Origin: Nannocystis pusilla
GTDB taxonomy: Bacteria; Myxococcota_A; Polyangia; Nannocystales; Nannocystaceae
NCBI RefSeq assembly: GCF_020073745.1
Contig: NZ_JAIRAU010000008.1
Span: forward strand, 124,001-188,000
Direction: 5' to 3'
DNA: 64,000 bases
The position numbers and the translations under genes are program-made. Below, one piece after another: positions 51,661 through 59,853 of the stretch (position 1 is its first letter; each line of letters opens with the position of its first letter). The notes under the pieces were generated by a model. That model did no database searches and was not told the DNA's origin. It worked only from the letters and a program-made list of their open reading frames with translations.

Positions 51661-53427
51661 ATGCAGCAGCACAGGGTTTGCGCCGCGCTCCTCGCCGCTC
51701 TCGCGGCCTGCGGCGACAGCGGCGCCATCATGACCGAAGGGACAGGTTCCGACCCGACCGGTGATCCGACCGGCGGAGATCCGACCGGCAGCCCCACGAG
51801 CGCCCCCACCGGCAGCGACAGCACCACGACCGATCCGTCTGACACCGGCGGCGATCCGACCGGCCCCACCGGCACCAGCGAGCCCACCACCGGCGACCCG
51901 ACCGACACCGGCGATCCGCCGCCGCCTCCGCCCGCGGGCACCTGCGAGGTCCCGGTCGAGCTCGTCGACACCGCGAACTCGACCGCCGTCGTCGGCGACG
52001 GCACCCCCGGGAGCTGCAACGAATCGGCGCTGGCCGCCGCGCTCGCCGGCGGCGGCGTCGTCACCTTCGCCTGCGGCGGCCCCGTCACCATCACTCTCGG
52101 GCAGGCGATCGCCATCACCAGCGACCTCGTGATCGACGGCAACCACGAGGTCACCCTCTCGGGCGGCGGCGTCACGCGGATCCTCGACATGGACACCGGC
52201 AACTTCGAGTCACAGGGGCCGCACCTCACCGTCCAGCGCCTGCGCTTCATCGACGGCAAGGCCAGCGGCACCGAGGGTCCGCTCGGCACCGACGTCGACG
52301 GCGGCGGCGGTGCCATCTTCCACCTCGGCGGCAGCGTCACCGCCATCGACAGCGTGTTCGAGAACAACGAGGCCGCCACCTGGGGCCCCGACGTCGCCGG
52401 CGGCGCGATCTACGGCATCGGCGTCGGCGCCACCACCGTCGTCGGCTGCACCTTTCACAACAACCGCGCGGCCAACGGCGGCGCGATCGGGGCCTTGCAC
52501 ACCGCGCTCACGATCGTCAATTCCACCTTCACCGACAACGAGGCCACCGGGCGCGACGCCAACTACATCGACATGATGGGCGAGCAGGCCGGCCACGGCG
52601 GCAACGGCGGCGCGATCGTCATGGACGGCAGCGGCCGCGAGCTGACGATCTGCGGCAGCACCGTCCAGGGCAACCGGGGCGGCGCCTTCGGGGCCGCGCT
52701 GTTTCGCACCGGCTACGAGGGCGAGCCCACCGTCATCGACCGCAGCACCTTCGCCGACAACGAGATCCCCGACCACGACGACGACGACTCACCGAGCAGC
52801 GGCGCGCTCTACATTCAGGGCACCGCCGTCACGCTCACCAATTCGACGATCTCCGGCAACAAGGCGCGCAGCTCGGCCGGCGTGTGGATCCTCGGCCACG
52901 GGGCCCAGCCCGCCGTCGCCGACCTCACCAACGTCACCATCACCGGCAACTCGACCTGGCCGCAGGACGACTTCACCATGCGCGGGATCGGGGCCGGCAT
53001 CACCATCGGCGACGACACCACCGGCACGATCCTCAATTGCACGATCGCCGGCAACGACGCGCAATTCGGCGCGGGCATCCTGCGCGTCACCCCGCTCGTG
53101 GTCCGCAACACCATCATCAGCAACAACGCCGAGAATCAGTACACCCCGCTCAATTGCACGGGGGCGATGTTCGCCAGCCCGCCGGGCAGCGGCGACCACA
53201 ACATCCAGTGGCCGAACGGCGTGCAGGACGACATGGACTGCACCCCGGGCATCTCGCGCGCCGACCCGCTGCTCGGCGCGCTCGCCGACAACGGCGGCCC
53301 GACGCGCACGATCATGCCGCTCGCCGGCAGCCCCGCGCTCGCGGCCGGCAGCGACTGCCCGCCGACCGATCAGCGCGGCGAGCCGCGCGGCGACCCGTGC
53401 ACGCTCGGCGCGCTCGAGTCGCCCTGA
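51661..53427 (+). CDS. Parallel beta-helix lipoprotein
   Basis: A 588-residue lipoprotein: lipobox LAAC (Cys at 17), a 75-residue Thr/Asp/Pro/Gly linker (GDPTGGDPTGSPTS), then a right-handed beta-helix with repeated turns such as DSVFENNEA, CTFHNNRA, NSTFTDNEA, STISGNKA and CTIAGNDA. The end, DPLLGALADNGGPTRTIMPLAGSPALAAG, is the conserved closing block of choice-of-anchor Q / polymorphic outer-membrane-repeat proteins. A surface adhesin or polysaccharide-binding role is likely. Confidence 0.85.
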   Translation: MQQHRVCAALLAALAACGDSGAIMTEGTGSDPTGDPTGGDPTGSPTSAPTGSDSTTTDPSDTGGDPTGPTGTSEPTTGDPTDTGDPPPPPPAGTCEVPVELVDTANSTAVVGDGTPGSCNESALAAALAGGGVVTFACGGPVTITLGQAIAITSDLVIDGNHEVTLSGGGVTRILDMDTGNFESQGPHLTVQRLRFIDGKASGTEGPLGTDVDGGGGAIFHLGGSVTAIDSVFENNEAATWGPDVAGGAIYGIGVGATTVVGCTFHNNRAANGGAIGALHTALTIVNSTFTDNEATGRDANYIDMMGEQAGHGGNGGAIVMDGSGRELTICGSTVQGNRGGAFGAALFRTGYEGEPTVIDRSTFADNEIPDHDDDDSPSSGALYIQGTAVTLTNSTISGNKARSSAGVWILGHGAQPAVADLTNVTITGNSTWPQDDFTMRGIGAGITIGDDTTGTILNCTIAGNDAQFGAGILRVTPLVVRNTIISNNAENQYTPLNCTGAMFASPPGSGDHNIQWPNGVQDDMDCTPGISRADPLLGALADNGGPTRTIMPLAGSPALAAGSDCPPTDQRGEPRGDPCTLGALESP

Positions 53428-53459
53428 CGACGAGCCGCCGCCCCGCTCGTCCTCGCGAC

Positions 53460-53800
53460 CGGCACGCACACGAATCACACGAGCACCGCGAGCTCCTGCT
53501 CGCGACGCAGCGCGGAGATCACAGGTCCCGCTCCTCCTCGCGAGGGCGAGCACGAATCACACGAGCACCGCGAGCTCCTGCTCGCGACACAGCGCGGAGA
53601 TCACACGTCCCGCTCGTTTCTAGCGATCGGCGCACGAATCACACGAACGCCGCAAGCTCCCGCTCGCTGCGCCCGACGAGAATCACACGTCCCGCGCGTC
53701 TTTGGCGAAAGCACGAATCACAGCAGCGCCGCGAGCTCCTCGCTCGCCGCGCCGAGGTCTCCGCAAGATCCCACCGCGCGGCCTCGGAGGCCGCCGCGTT
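53460..53800. repeat. Four 82-base tandem repeats, intergenic
   Basis: CGAATCAC words begin at 53,471, 53,553, 53,635 and 53,714, a spacing of 82, 82 and 79 bases. Copies 1 and 2 are nearly identical over CGAGCACCGCGAGCTCCTGC and beyond; copies 3 and 4 are diverged. Each unit holds a GCGAG-CTCCTG-CTCGC stem. The array sits between convergent genes (beta-helix lipoprotein and Spy-like gene). Confidence 0.8.
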
Positions 53801-53822
53801 GCGAATCGTCACGGCGCGCGAC

Positions 53823-54341
53823 TCACAGCCGAACGAGGCCGGTGCGCAGCATGTAGACGAAGCGGCGCCGCTGTTCCTCGCCGAGCAGGCCGTGGATCTT
53901 GCCCACGGCCACCTGCACCGCCTTCTGCACCCGCTCCGCCGAGCGCGTGCGTTCCGCGGCGATCTGGGCCGCCGCGGCCTCGTCGAACGTGTCGGCCGCC
54001 AGCAGGTCGGCGTAGCCGCCGCTGGTGCGGCGCAGGTCGAGTTCGGCCTGGGCGCGCTCGACCTTGAGGCCGTCGAGGATCACCGCCAGTTCGCTGACCT
54101 GACGCTCGTCGAGCCCGAGCTTGTAGGCCAGGAAGCGCAGCGGCCGGCGCACGCCGAACGGACCGCCGCCCCAGAAGAAGCTCTCGGGGCCGCCTCCGGG
54201 CTCGCCGCCGCCGCCGCTCCCGTCTCCGTCGCCGCAGCGACCTCTACCAAAACCACCACAATGGGCATGCTCGTGCCCGAAATGCCGCGACGCGGCCACC
54301 CGGCGCGCGAACCCGCGCCACGCAGAGAACCAGGGATGCAT
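53823..54341 (-). CDS. Spy/CpxP-like periplasmic protein
   Basis: A 172-residue protein of a family seen in Myxococcota: MHPWF start, a His/Gly/Cys-rich segment (HFGHEHAHCGGFGRGRCGDG), then FGVRRPLRFLAYKLGLDERQVSEL and long helices ending in LLGEEQRRRFVYMLRTG. The helical part resembles Spy/CpxP and heavy-metal sensor proteins, whose LTxxQ-like turn is here LDERQ. The His/Cys segment could bind metal. Export is not obvious from the N-terminus, so the location is uncertain. Confidence 0.65.
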   Translation of the reverse strand: MHPWFSAWRGFARRVAASRHFGHEHAHCGGFGRGRCGDGDGSGGGGEPGGGPESFFWGGGPFGVRRPLRFLAYKLGLDERQVSELAVILDGLKVERAQAELDLRRTSGGYADLLAADTFDEAAAAQIAAERTRSAERVQKAVQVAVGKIHGLLGEEQRRRFVYMLRTGLVRL

Positions 54342-54539
54342 GATTGTCGCTTTCTGCCGGGGCTCTCGCTCCCGGCGCTGTCCGGACCGCGCGGGCGACC
54401 TGCCTCGCGCGTCCTCGGAGTATTCGGTCCGGGCCGGCGGCTGTCAACCGCCGCCGCCGCGGATCGCCGCAGCATCGCCGCCGAGCTCGTCCGCGCCCGC
54501 AGTGCCCGGTCCGCGCGCGGGCGGCGAATCGCCGCGGCC

Positions 54540-55541
54540 TCACCCTGGCGCGCCGGGTTTGTACCACTCGAACTGGTTGGGCCACACGAAGTTGTTGAAC
54601 GCCACGCTGATGCTGAGGTCGAGCGCACGCACGTGGTGCCACCAGCCGACCGGCAGGAACAGCGCCTCACCCGGCAGCAGCACCTCGTCGAGGCCGAACG
54701 CGCCCGCGAGCTCGTCGCGCTCCGGGTCGAGCGTGCTGTACACCCCGCGCGCCGCGGCCAGCAGGCGCGGCTCGTCGGGCGGGTACAGGCGGAAGCGTTT
54801 GCGGCCCACCACCTGGAAGAACAGGATGTTCGACGTGTCGTGGTGCAGCGACGTCACCGTCCCGGCCGGCCCGAACCACAGCGCCCCGCACCGGGCGCTG
54901 CGCGACTCGTCGAAGTAGCCCGGCGGCAGCGCGATGTCGGCGAGCAGCCCCTGCAGCTGCGGGCGCGCCAGGTTGCGATTGTTGGCGATCAGATAGACAT
55001 CATTCGTCTCGCCGGCCGCGAGCACGCGATCGATGTACTCGCCCAGCGTCGTCGCCCGGCAGTGCTCCTTGAAGCGCACGTCGGGGTCGTCGTCGGCGGC
55101 GCGCCCGATCGACATCTCGATCTCCGCCGCCCCGAAGCGGTCGCGCAGGTCCGCCGGGCTCCAGCGCGAGAACGCCGGCCAGCGCGGCACCACGTCGGTC
55201 AGGATCACCGGCGTCCCCGTCGCCCAGTAGCGGGCCACGAACTCGCCCGGCGACGGCGCCGTCCGGCGCTCGATCGCCGGCGCCGTGGCCCGCAGCGTGC
55301 GCCGCAGGCGGCCCACCAGCGCCTCGCGCTGCAGCCCGCGGATCGCCGCCCGCGCCCCCGCCAGCTCCGCCGACCCGCGCGCCCGCGCCAGCGCCTCGTC
55401 GATCACCGCCGCCGGCACCGCCCGCTCCGCCAGCGCCGCCCGGATCGCCGCCTCGTCGGCCCCGCGCAGCAGGTTCTCCGCCAGCCACGCCCGGTACGCC
55501 GGGCTCAGCGTCGGCCCCCGCCGCCGCCGCGACGCTCTCAC
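54540..55541 (-). CDS. Cupin-8 (JmjC-like) Fe(II)/2-oxoglutarate oxygenase
   Basis: A 333-residue protein with an N-terminal helical region and a JmjC/cupin_8 domain from about residue 95. The metal site is visible as HHDTSN (His234, Asp235) and a distal WWHHV (His302 or His303). GTPVILTDVVPRWPAF and RKRFRLYPPDE are typical of the family, which hydroxylates proteins or RNA-related substrates. The start is a GTG at 55,541, next to degenerate copies of the dispersed palindrome. Confidence 0.85.
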   Translation of the reverse strand: MRASRRRRGPTLSPAYRAWLAENLLRGADEAAIRAALAERAVPAAVIDEALARARGSAELAGARAAIRGLQREALVGRLRRTLRATAPAIERRTAPSPGEFVARYWATGTPVILTDVVPRWPAFSRWSPADLRDRFGAAEIEMSIGRAADDDPDVRFKEHCRATTLGEYIDRVLAAGETNDVYLIANNRNLARPQLQGLLADIALPPGYFDESRSARCGALWFGPAGTVTSLHHDTSNILFFQVVGRKRFRLYPPDEPRLLAAARGVYSTLDPERDELAGAFGLDEVLLPGEALFLPVGWWHHVRALDLSISVAFNNFVWPNQFEWYKPGAPG

Positions 55542-55614
55542 AAACCTGTCCCTTCGGTCATGGACCCCGAACCTTCATCTGTCCTCCAGGGCATGTCCCC
55601 CATCACATGTCCCT

Positions 55615-56094
55615 TCAGCCATTGGTGTCGGGGGGCGGCATCGGCGGGATCGCCGTCGTGCCGGCGTCCTCGGTCGTCGCGCCGGTCGTGTCGGGCGGCG
55701 GCATCGGCGGGATCGCCGTCGTGCCGGTGTCCTCGGTCGTCGAGCCGGTCGTGCCCTCCGTGGTGGGATCCGGCATCGGCGCCGTCGACGTCGGCGGAGG
55801 CATCGGCACCACCGTCGTCGCATCGCTGCCCGACTCGCTCCCGGTCGGCGGCACCATCGGCGGGATCAGCGTCGTCTCCCCCTGGGTGGTCGGGGCCTCG
55901 GTGGTGAACATCGGCGCGATCGTCGGGTCGACCTCCGTCGTCATCGGGCCCGGCATCGGCGACTTCTCCGTCGCGCTGGTCTTGTCCTCCTCGCCGCAGG
56001 CCGCGGCTCCGAGCGTCACCGCGATCACCGTCCTGCACACCAGCGCCGGGCCCGGCGGCAGCGGCGTGAGGCCTCGACCTTTCGCGTCGGTCAT
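55615..56094 (-). CDS. Small Thr/Pro-rich lipoprotein
   Basis: A 159-residue lipoprotein: a short N-terminus, signal TVIAVTLGAAAC with Cys at about 35, then a fully disordered Thr/Pro/Met/Glu-rich tail. The last 40 residues are a 20-residue unit repeated twice (ending TAIPPMPPPDTTG and TAIPPMPPPDTNG), reflecting a 60-base tandem duplication near 55,622-55,745. No globular domain is present; it may be a surface spacer or remnant. Confidence 0.6.
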   Translation of the reverse strand: MTDAKGRGLTPLPPGPALVCRTVIAVTLGAAACGEEDKTSATEKSPMPGPMTTEVDPTIAPMFTTEAPTTQGETTLIPPMVPPTGSESGSDATTVVPMPPPTSTAPMPDPTTEGTTGSTTEDTGTTAIPPMPPPDTTGATTEDAGTTAIPPMPPPDTNG

Positions 56095-56126
56095 GACCTC
56101 ATGAACGCCCGGCGGGCCCGCGGCTG

Positions 56127-56975
56127 TCAAGCCTCGCCGCGCCGGGCCGCCAGCGCGGCCGCGACTACCATCAATCCGCCGCCGACCGCCAGGCGCAGCA
56201 GATCGGCCTGCTCGCCGAAGATCGTCAGCGCCGCGAGGACCCCGAGCGGCACCTTGAGGTTGTTGGCCACCGCCAGCGCCCCGGCGCCGACCTGCACCGC
56301 CCCGCGGTTCCACAGATAGAAGCCGAGGCCCGTCGCCAGCAGCCCGAGGTACGCGAACACCAGCCACTGCGTCCCGGTCAGCGCCGCCAGCGTGCCCCAG
56401 CTGCCGCTCCACGTCGCCGCGATCGCCGTCACCCCGACCCCGCCGAGGTACAAGAGCGCGATCACCTCGCGGTCGCGCAGCGCCGGTCGGTCGCGCCGCA
56501 GGCGGCGATACGCCGTCTGCCCCCAGGCGAAGCACAGGCTCGACAGCTGCACCAGCACGAAGCCGACCCACGCCACCCCCGCGCCCTCGCGGTGCTGGAT
56601 CACCGCCGCCCCGAGCACCGCCAGCCCCGCCAGCCCGACGTTGACGACGTCGAACCGGCGCGCCTGCGCGTCGCAGATCAGCGCCACGTACAGCGGCGTC
56701 AGCACCGTGTACAGCACCACCTCGTGCGCCGCCGCGAACTGGAACGCGGTGATGTAGCCGACGTACATCAGGCCGTACTGCACCGCGCCGATGACGAGCA
56801 GGCGCGCCACGATCGCCGGCTCGAGCCCGCGCACGCGCAGCAGCGGCAGGAACAGCGGCAGCGTCAGCAGGAGCCGCACGGCCGCGACGAAGTTCGGATC
56901 GAGCACGCTCAGGTGGCGCTTGATGAGCCCGAAGGAGAACGCCCAGAGCAGGGTCGCCGCGAGCAGGGAGCGCAT
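56127..56975 (-). CDS. EamA/DMT-family transporter
   Basis: A 282-residue inner-membrane protein with ten hydrophobic helices in two EamA repeats (LLWAFSFGLIKRHL at the start; LATGLGFYLWNRGAVQVGAGALAVANNLKVPLGVL in the second half). DMT proteins export or exchange amino acids, nucleosides or other metabolites; the substrate cannot be told. The ATG at 56,975 is chosen from the start of the first helix. Confidence 0.85.
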   Translation of the reverse strand: MRSLLAATLLWAFSFGLIKRHLSVLDPNFVAAVRLLLTLPLFLPLLRVRGLEPAIVARLLVIGAVQYGLMYVGYITAFQFAAAHEVVLYTVLTPLYVALICDAQARRFDVVNVGLAGLAVLGAAVIQHREGAGVAWVGFVLVQLSSLCFAWGQTAYRRLRRDRPALRDREVIALLYLGGVGVTAIAATWSGSWGTLAALTGTQWLVFAYLGLLATGLGFYLWNRGAVQVGAGALAVANNLKVPLGVLAALTIFGEQADLLRLAVGGGLMVVAAALAARRGEA

Positions 56976-57073
56976 GGCCTCGCCGCCATCTCGCAGTTCC
57001 GCTCGCCGTGCAAGGCCGGCCCACGCGCGCAATTGCACGCCGCCCACCGCTCGCCTGCGTGGCAGCATGGCGC

Positions 57074-57631
57074 ATGACCGCGACGGTCCCCGGCCTCACG
57101 CTCGTCCCCGAGTGGATCTCCGCCGCGCTCGAGCGGGACATCGTCGCCGCCGTCGACGCCCACCCGTGGGACGACAGCCTGCGCCGCCGCGTCCAGCACC
57201 ACGGCTACCGCTACGCCTACCGCGGCCGCAAGGTCGACGCCGCCGAGCCGCTCGGGCCCTTGCCCGCGTGGGCCGCCGAGCTGGCCGCGCGGCTTTGCGG
57301 TGAATCCGTCTTCACCTGTCCTCCGGACCAGGTCATCGTCAACGAGTATGTACCCGGCCAGGGGATCTCCGCCCACATCGACTGCGTCCCCTGCTTCGGC
57401 CCGGTGGTCGCTTCCCTGAGCCTCGGCAGCGGCGCGATGATGGAGCTGTCGCCCCCGGAGCCGGGCCCGCGGGCCGTCGTGTGGCTGCCGCCGCGCAGCC
57501 TGCTGGTCCTCGCCGGCGACGCGCGCTACCGCTGGCGCCACGCCATCCCGGCGCGCAGGAGCGACCCCGATCGCGGCCCGCGCGGGCGCCGGTTGTCGCT
57601 GACCTTCCGCACCGTCGTCCGCCGCCAGTGA
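57074..57631 (+). CDS. AlkB-like 2-oxoglutarate-dependent dioxygenase
   Basis: A 185-residue protein with the AlkB motif set: HID at 101-103 (His101, Asp103), His156 in YRWRHAI, and the RRLSLTFR end (Arg173, Arg179) that binds 2-oxoglutarate. NEYVPGQGISAHIDC is typical of the ALKBH-type bacterial proteins. It probably reverses alkylation of DNA or RNA bases, though substrate choice is unknown. The ATG at 57,074 is preferred to an upstream GTG/ATG because homology begins there. Confidence 0.85.
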   Translation: MTATVPGLTLVPEWISAALERDIVAAVDAHPWDDSLRRRVQHHGYRYAYRGRKVDAAEPLGPLPAWAAELAARLCGESVFTCPPDQVIVNEYVPGQGISAHIDCVPCFGPVVASLSLGSGAMMELSPPEPGPRAVVWLPPRSLLVLAGDARYRWRHAIPARRSDPDRGPRGRRLSLTFRTVVRRQ

Positions 57632-57679
57632 CTGCGGTCCGGAGCTCGCCCGCGGGCTCTCGCGTTACACTGACTCACC

Positions 57680-59794
57680 GTGCCTGCCACGCCCCGGATC
57701 GTCGCCGCCGCTGCGGCCCTCGTCCTCGGCGCCGCCGCGACCGCGCGCGCCGACAGCCTGCACATCGACGTGCAGGCCAACCCCGAGCGCAACTTCACCC
57801 CGGTGCAGGAGCTGTCCTACGAGGCGATCGTCGCCGGCGTCGACGGCTACAAGGTCGACCTGCGCCTGCGCGTCGCCCTGCACAACGCCAGCAAGCGCCG
57901 CCAGGACGCCGTCCTCTCGCTCGCCATGCCCCGCGACGCCGAGCTCGTCGGCCTCGCGGTCGCCCGTGACGGCGTCTGGAGCCCCGGCAAGCCCGCGGGC
58001 GTCGCCGCCGAGCCCGGCCACCGCGCCTCCGGCACCGCCTTCGCCCGCGCCCTCGCGCCCGCGATCGCCGGCGACCTCCCGGCCGCCGAGGTCGTCGTCT
58101 TCAACCTCGACCCCGAGACGAACATCCAGCTCGAGCTGCAGCTCAAGGTCCCGCCGCGCCTGCGGGCCGACCGCTGGGAGCTCGAGCTGCCGAGCCGCGG
58201 CGACGACCGCTGGGCCCTCGCCCCCGAGCGCCGCGTCGTCGTCCAGGCCGCCCCGCGCTTCTGGCTCGACGACGTCGCCAGCGACGGCGCCGCCTACCTC
58301 GCATCGCGCCCCGAGGACAGGTCCGTTGTTTCATGGCCCTATAAACATGTCTCAAAAGACAGAGGCATCCTCGACGGCCACCTCGAGGTCTTGCCCGATC
58401 CGGCGCCGCCCGGCAAAAAGGCCGGCAGCGGCCGCTTCCGCGCCTACCTGCGCCTCGGTGCCGCCCCGCCGCCGCGGCCCGACCACGTCGTCGTCGTCCT
58501 CGACCGCTCGCGCAGCACCGCCCCCGACCTCCACCGCGACGCCTTCGCCGCGCTGACCGGCCTGTTCGACGAGCTCCCGCCCGCGCTCACCTTCGACGCC
58601 ATCAGCTTCGCCCGCACCGCCCGGCCGCTGCTCGGCGACAATGAGTTCCCCGGCGTCCGCGACCGCGCCGCCCGCGACCGCGTCGCCGCCGCCCTCGACG
58701 CCGGCGCGCGCGAGCAGGGCACCGACCTCGCCGCCGCCCTCGCCCTCGCCGGCCGCCGGATCGCCGCCCGCGGGGCCCGTCGCCCGCTCGTCGTCGTCAT
58801 CACCGACGGCATGCTGCCGGCGGGGATCGACGCGCAGCAGATCGGGCATGTCTTTTCGGACAGCCTCACCAGGACCACCCGCCCCGAGCTGCTGTTCATC
58901 GTCGACGAGCCGATGATGCTGCGCGGCGGGATCACCCCCGAGCACCCGATCGCCGGCATCGCCACCGCGCTCGGCGCCCGGATCAGCCTCGAGTCGCTCG
59001 CCCAGCACGCGCGCCGCAGCGGCGGCGAGCCGCCCGAGGGCCTCACCGAGGCGCTGCTGGCCGCCCCCGCCGTCCTCTCCGACCTCGAGCTGCAGCTGCC
59101 GCGCCGCGTCACCCTCGACGTCCCCGCCCCCGACGGCCTCGTCGCCGGCAACGTCCTCGTCGTCCGCGGCAGCTACACCGGCGCCCCGCCGAGCATCGGC
59201 GTGCGCGGCAAGCTGGCCGGCGTCCGCACCAGCCGCACCCTGCGGGCCGTCGCCTCGCCGCCGCCGCCCAGCGCGCTCGTCGCCTCGTTCGGCGTGTCCG
59301 ACCTCGACCGCGCCGCCGCCGACGGCTTCGCCCTGCCGCCGTGGTTCGGCCTCAATCAACAGCGCGTCGCCCGGCTCGGCATCACCTGGGCCGGCCGCGG
59401 CAACGGCGACGAGCGCGGCTTCCTCGACGAGAAGATCTTCCGCAACTACCTCGGGATCCGCGTCTTCCCGCGCGCCCGCGCCTGCTTTAATAAGGCCCTC
59501 ACCCGCGACCAGCAGCTCGGCGGCAAGGTCGTGTTCGAGGTCGAGGTCGGCAAGGGCGAAGTCATGCTCGCCCGCGTCGACACCGCCGGCCTCAACCACC
59601 GCGAGCCCGGCTTCGAGGCATGCCTGCTCGAGGCCGCCTGGGCCCTGGAGATCCCCGCCGGCCGCCTCGACGACCAGATCTACCGCCTCCGCTACCCCGT
59701 CGTCTTCAACGCGCCCGCCGGCGGCCGCCCGGCCATGGAGGACGACCCGCTCGGCCCCGGCACCGTCGAGCGCCTGCTCGCCCTCCCGCGCTGA
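57680..59794 (+). CDS. Secreted VIT/VWA protein with AgmX-like C-terminus
   Basis: A 704-residue exported protein from a GTG start. A signal peptide (LVLGAAATARA) is followed by a VIT-like beta domain (KVDLRLRVALHNASKRRQDAVLSLAMP). A VWA domain carries VVVVLDRSRST (a DxSxS MIDAS motif, with R for the usual G) and ITDGML. The last 130 residues resemble the AgmX/PglI repeat of gliding-related proteins (GIRVFPRARACFNKAL, GKVVFEVEVGKGEV, FEACLLEAAWALEIP). An AT-rich segment with a palindrome copy lies inside the gene at about 58,322-58,365. TACACT (57,666-57,671) ends eight bases before the GTG. Confidence 0.75.
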   Translation: MPATPRIVAAAAALVLGAAATARADSLHIDVQANPERNFTPVQELSYEAIVAGVDGYKVDLRLRVALHNASKRRQDAVLSLAMPRDAELVGLAVARDGVWSPGKPAGVAAEPGHRASGTAFARALAPAIAGDLPAAEVVVFNLDPETNIQLELQLKVPPRLRADRWELELPSRGDDRWALAPERRVVVQAAPRFWLDDVASDGAAYLASRPEDRSVVSWPYKHVSKDRGILDGHLEVLPDPAPPGKKAGSGRFRAYLRLGAAPPPRPDHVVVVLDRSRSTAPDLHRDAFAALTGLFDELPPALTFDAISFARTARPLLGDNEFPGVRDRAARDRVAAALDAGAREQGTDLAAALALAGRRIAARGARRPLVVVITDGMLPAGIDAQQIGHVFSDSLTRTTRPELLFIVDEPMMLRGGITPEHPIAGIATALGARISLESLAQHARRSGGEPPEGLTEALLAAPAVLSDLELQLPRRVTLDVPAPDGLVAGNVLVVRGSYTGAPPSIGVRGKLAGVRTSRTLRAVASPPPPSALVASFGVSDLDRAAADGFALPPWFGLNQQRVARLGITWAGRGNGDERGFLDEKIFRNYLGIRVFPRARACFNKALTRDQQLGGKVVFEVEVGKGEVMLARVDTAGLNHREPGFEACLLEAAWALEIPAGRLDDQIYRLRYPVVFNAPAGGRPAMEDDPLGPGTVERLLALPR
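58348..58361. repeat. Dispersed palindrome TGTCT-CAAA-AGACA in an AT-rich patch
   Basis: A perfect inverted repeat within a locally AT-rich segment of about 40 bases inside the VWA gene. The peptide here (WPYKHVSKDRG) looks out of character with its surroundings. Confidence 0.7.
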
Positions 59795-59798
59795 AGAA

Positions 59799-59845
59799 CA
59801 TGTTTTTAAAGACATGCCCGATCGGGCATGCTCATCAGAGCATGC
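59799..59845. terminator. Nested palindromes between convergent genes
   Basis: CATGT and ACATG (59,799-59,816) flank TTTTTAAAG; CATGCCCGATCGGGCATG (59,813-59,830) is a perfect 18-base palindrome; GCATGCT and AGCATGC (59,826-59,845) form a third stem; a second GCATGCCCGATCGG follows. These overlapping stems fill the gap of 59 bases between two convergent genes and probably act as a bidirectional terminator or alternative-fold switch. Confidence 0.65.
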
Positions 59846-59853
59846 CCGATCGG

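Noticed and set aside
53460-53800. CRISPR array or att-type repeats
   Set aside because: The 82-base units are repeated over their whole length without unique spacers, and no recombinase is adjacent.
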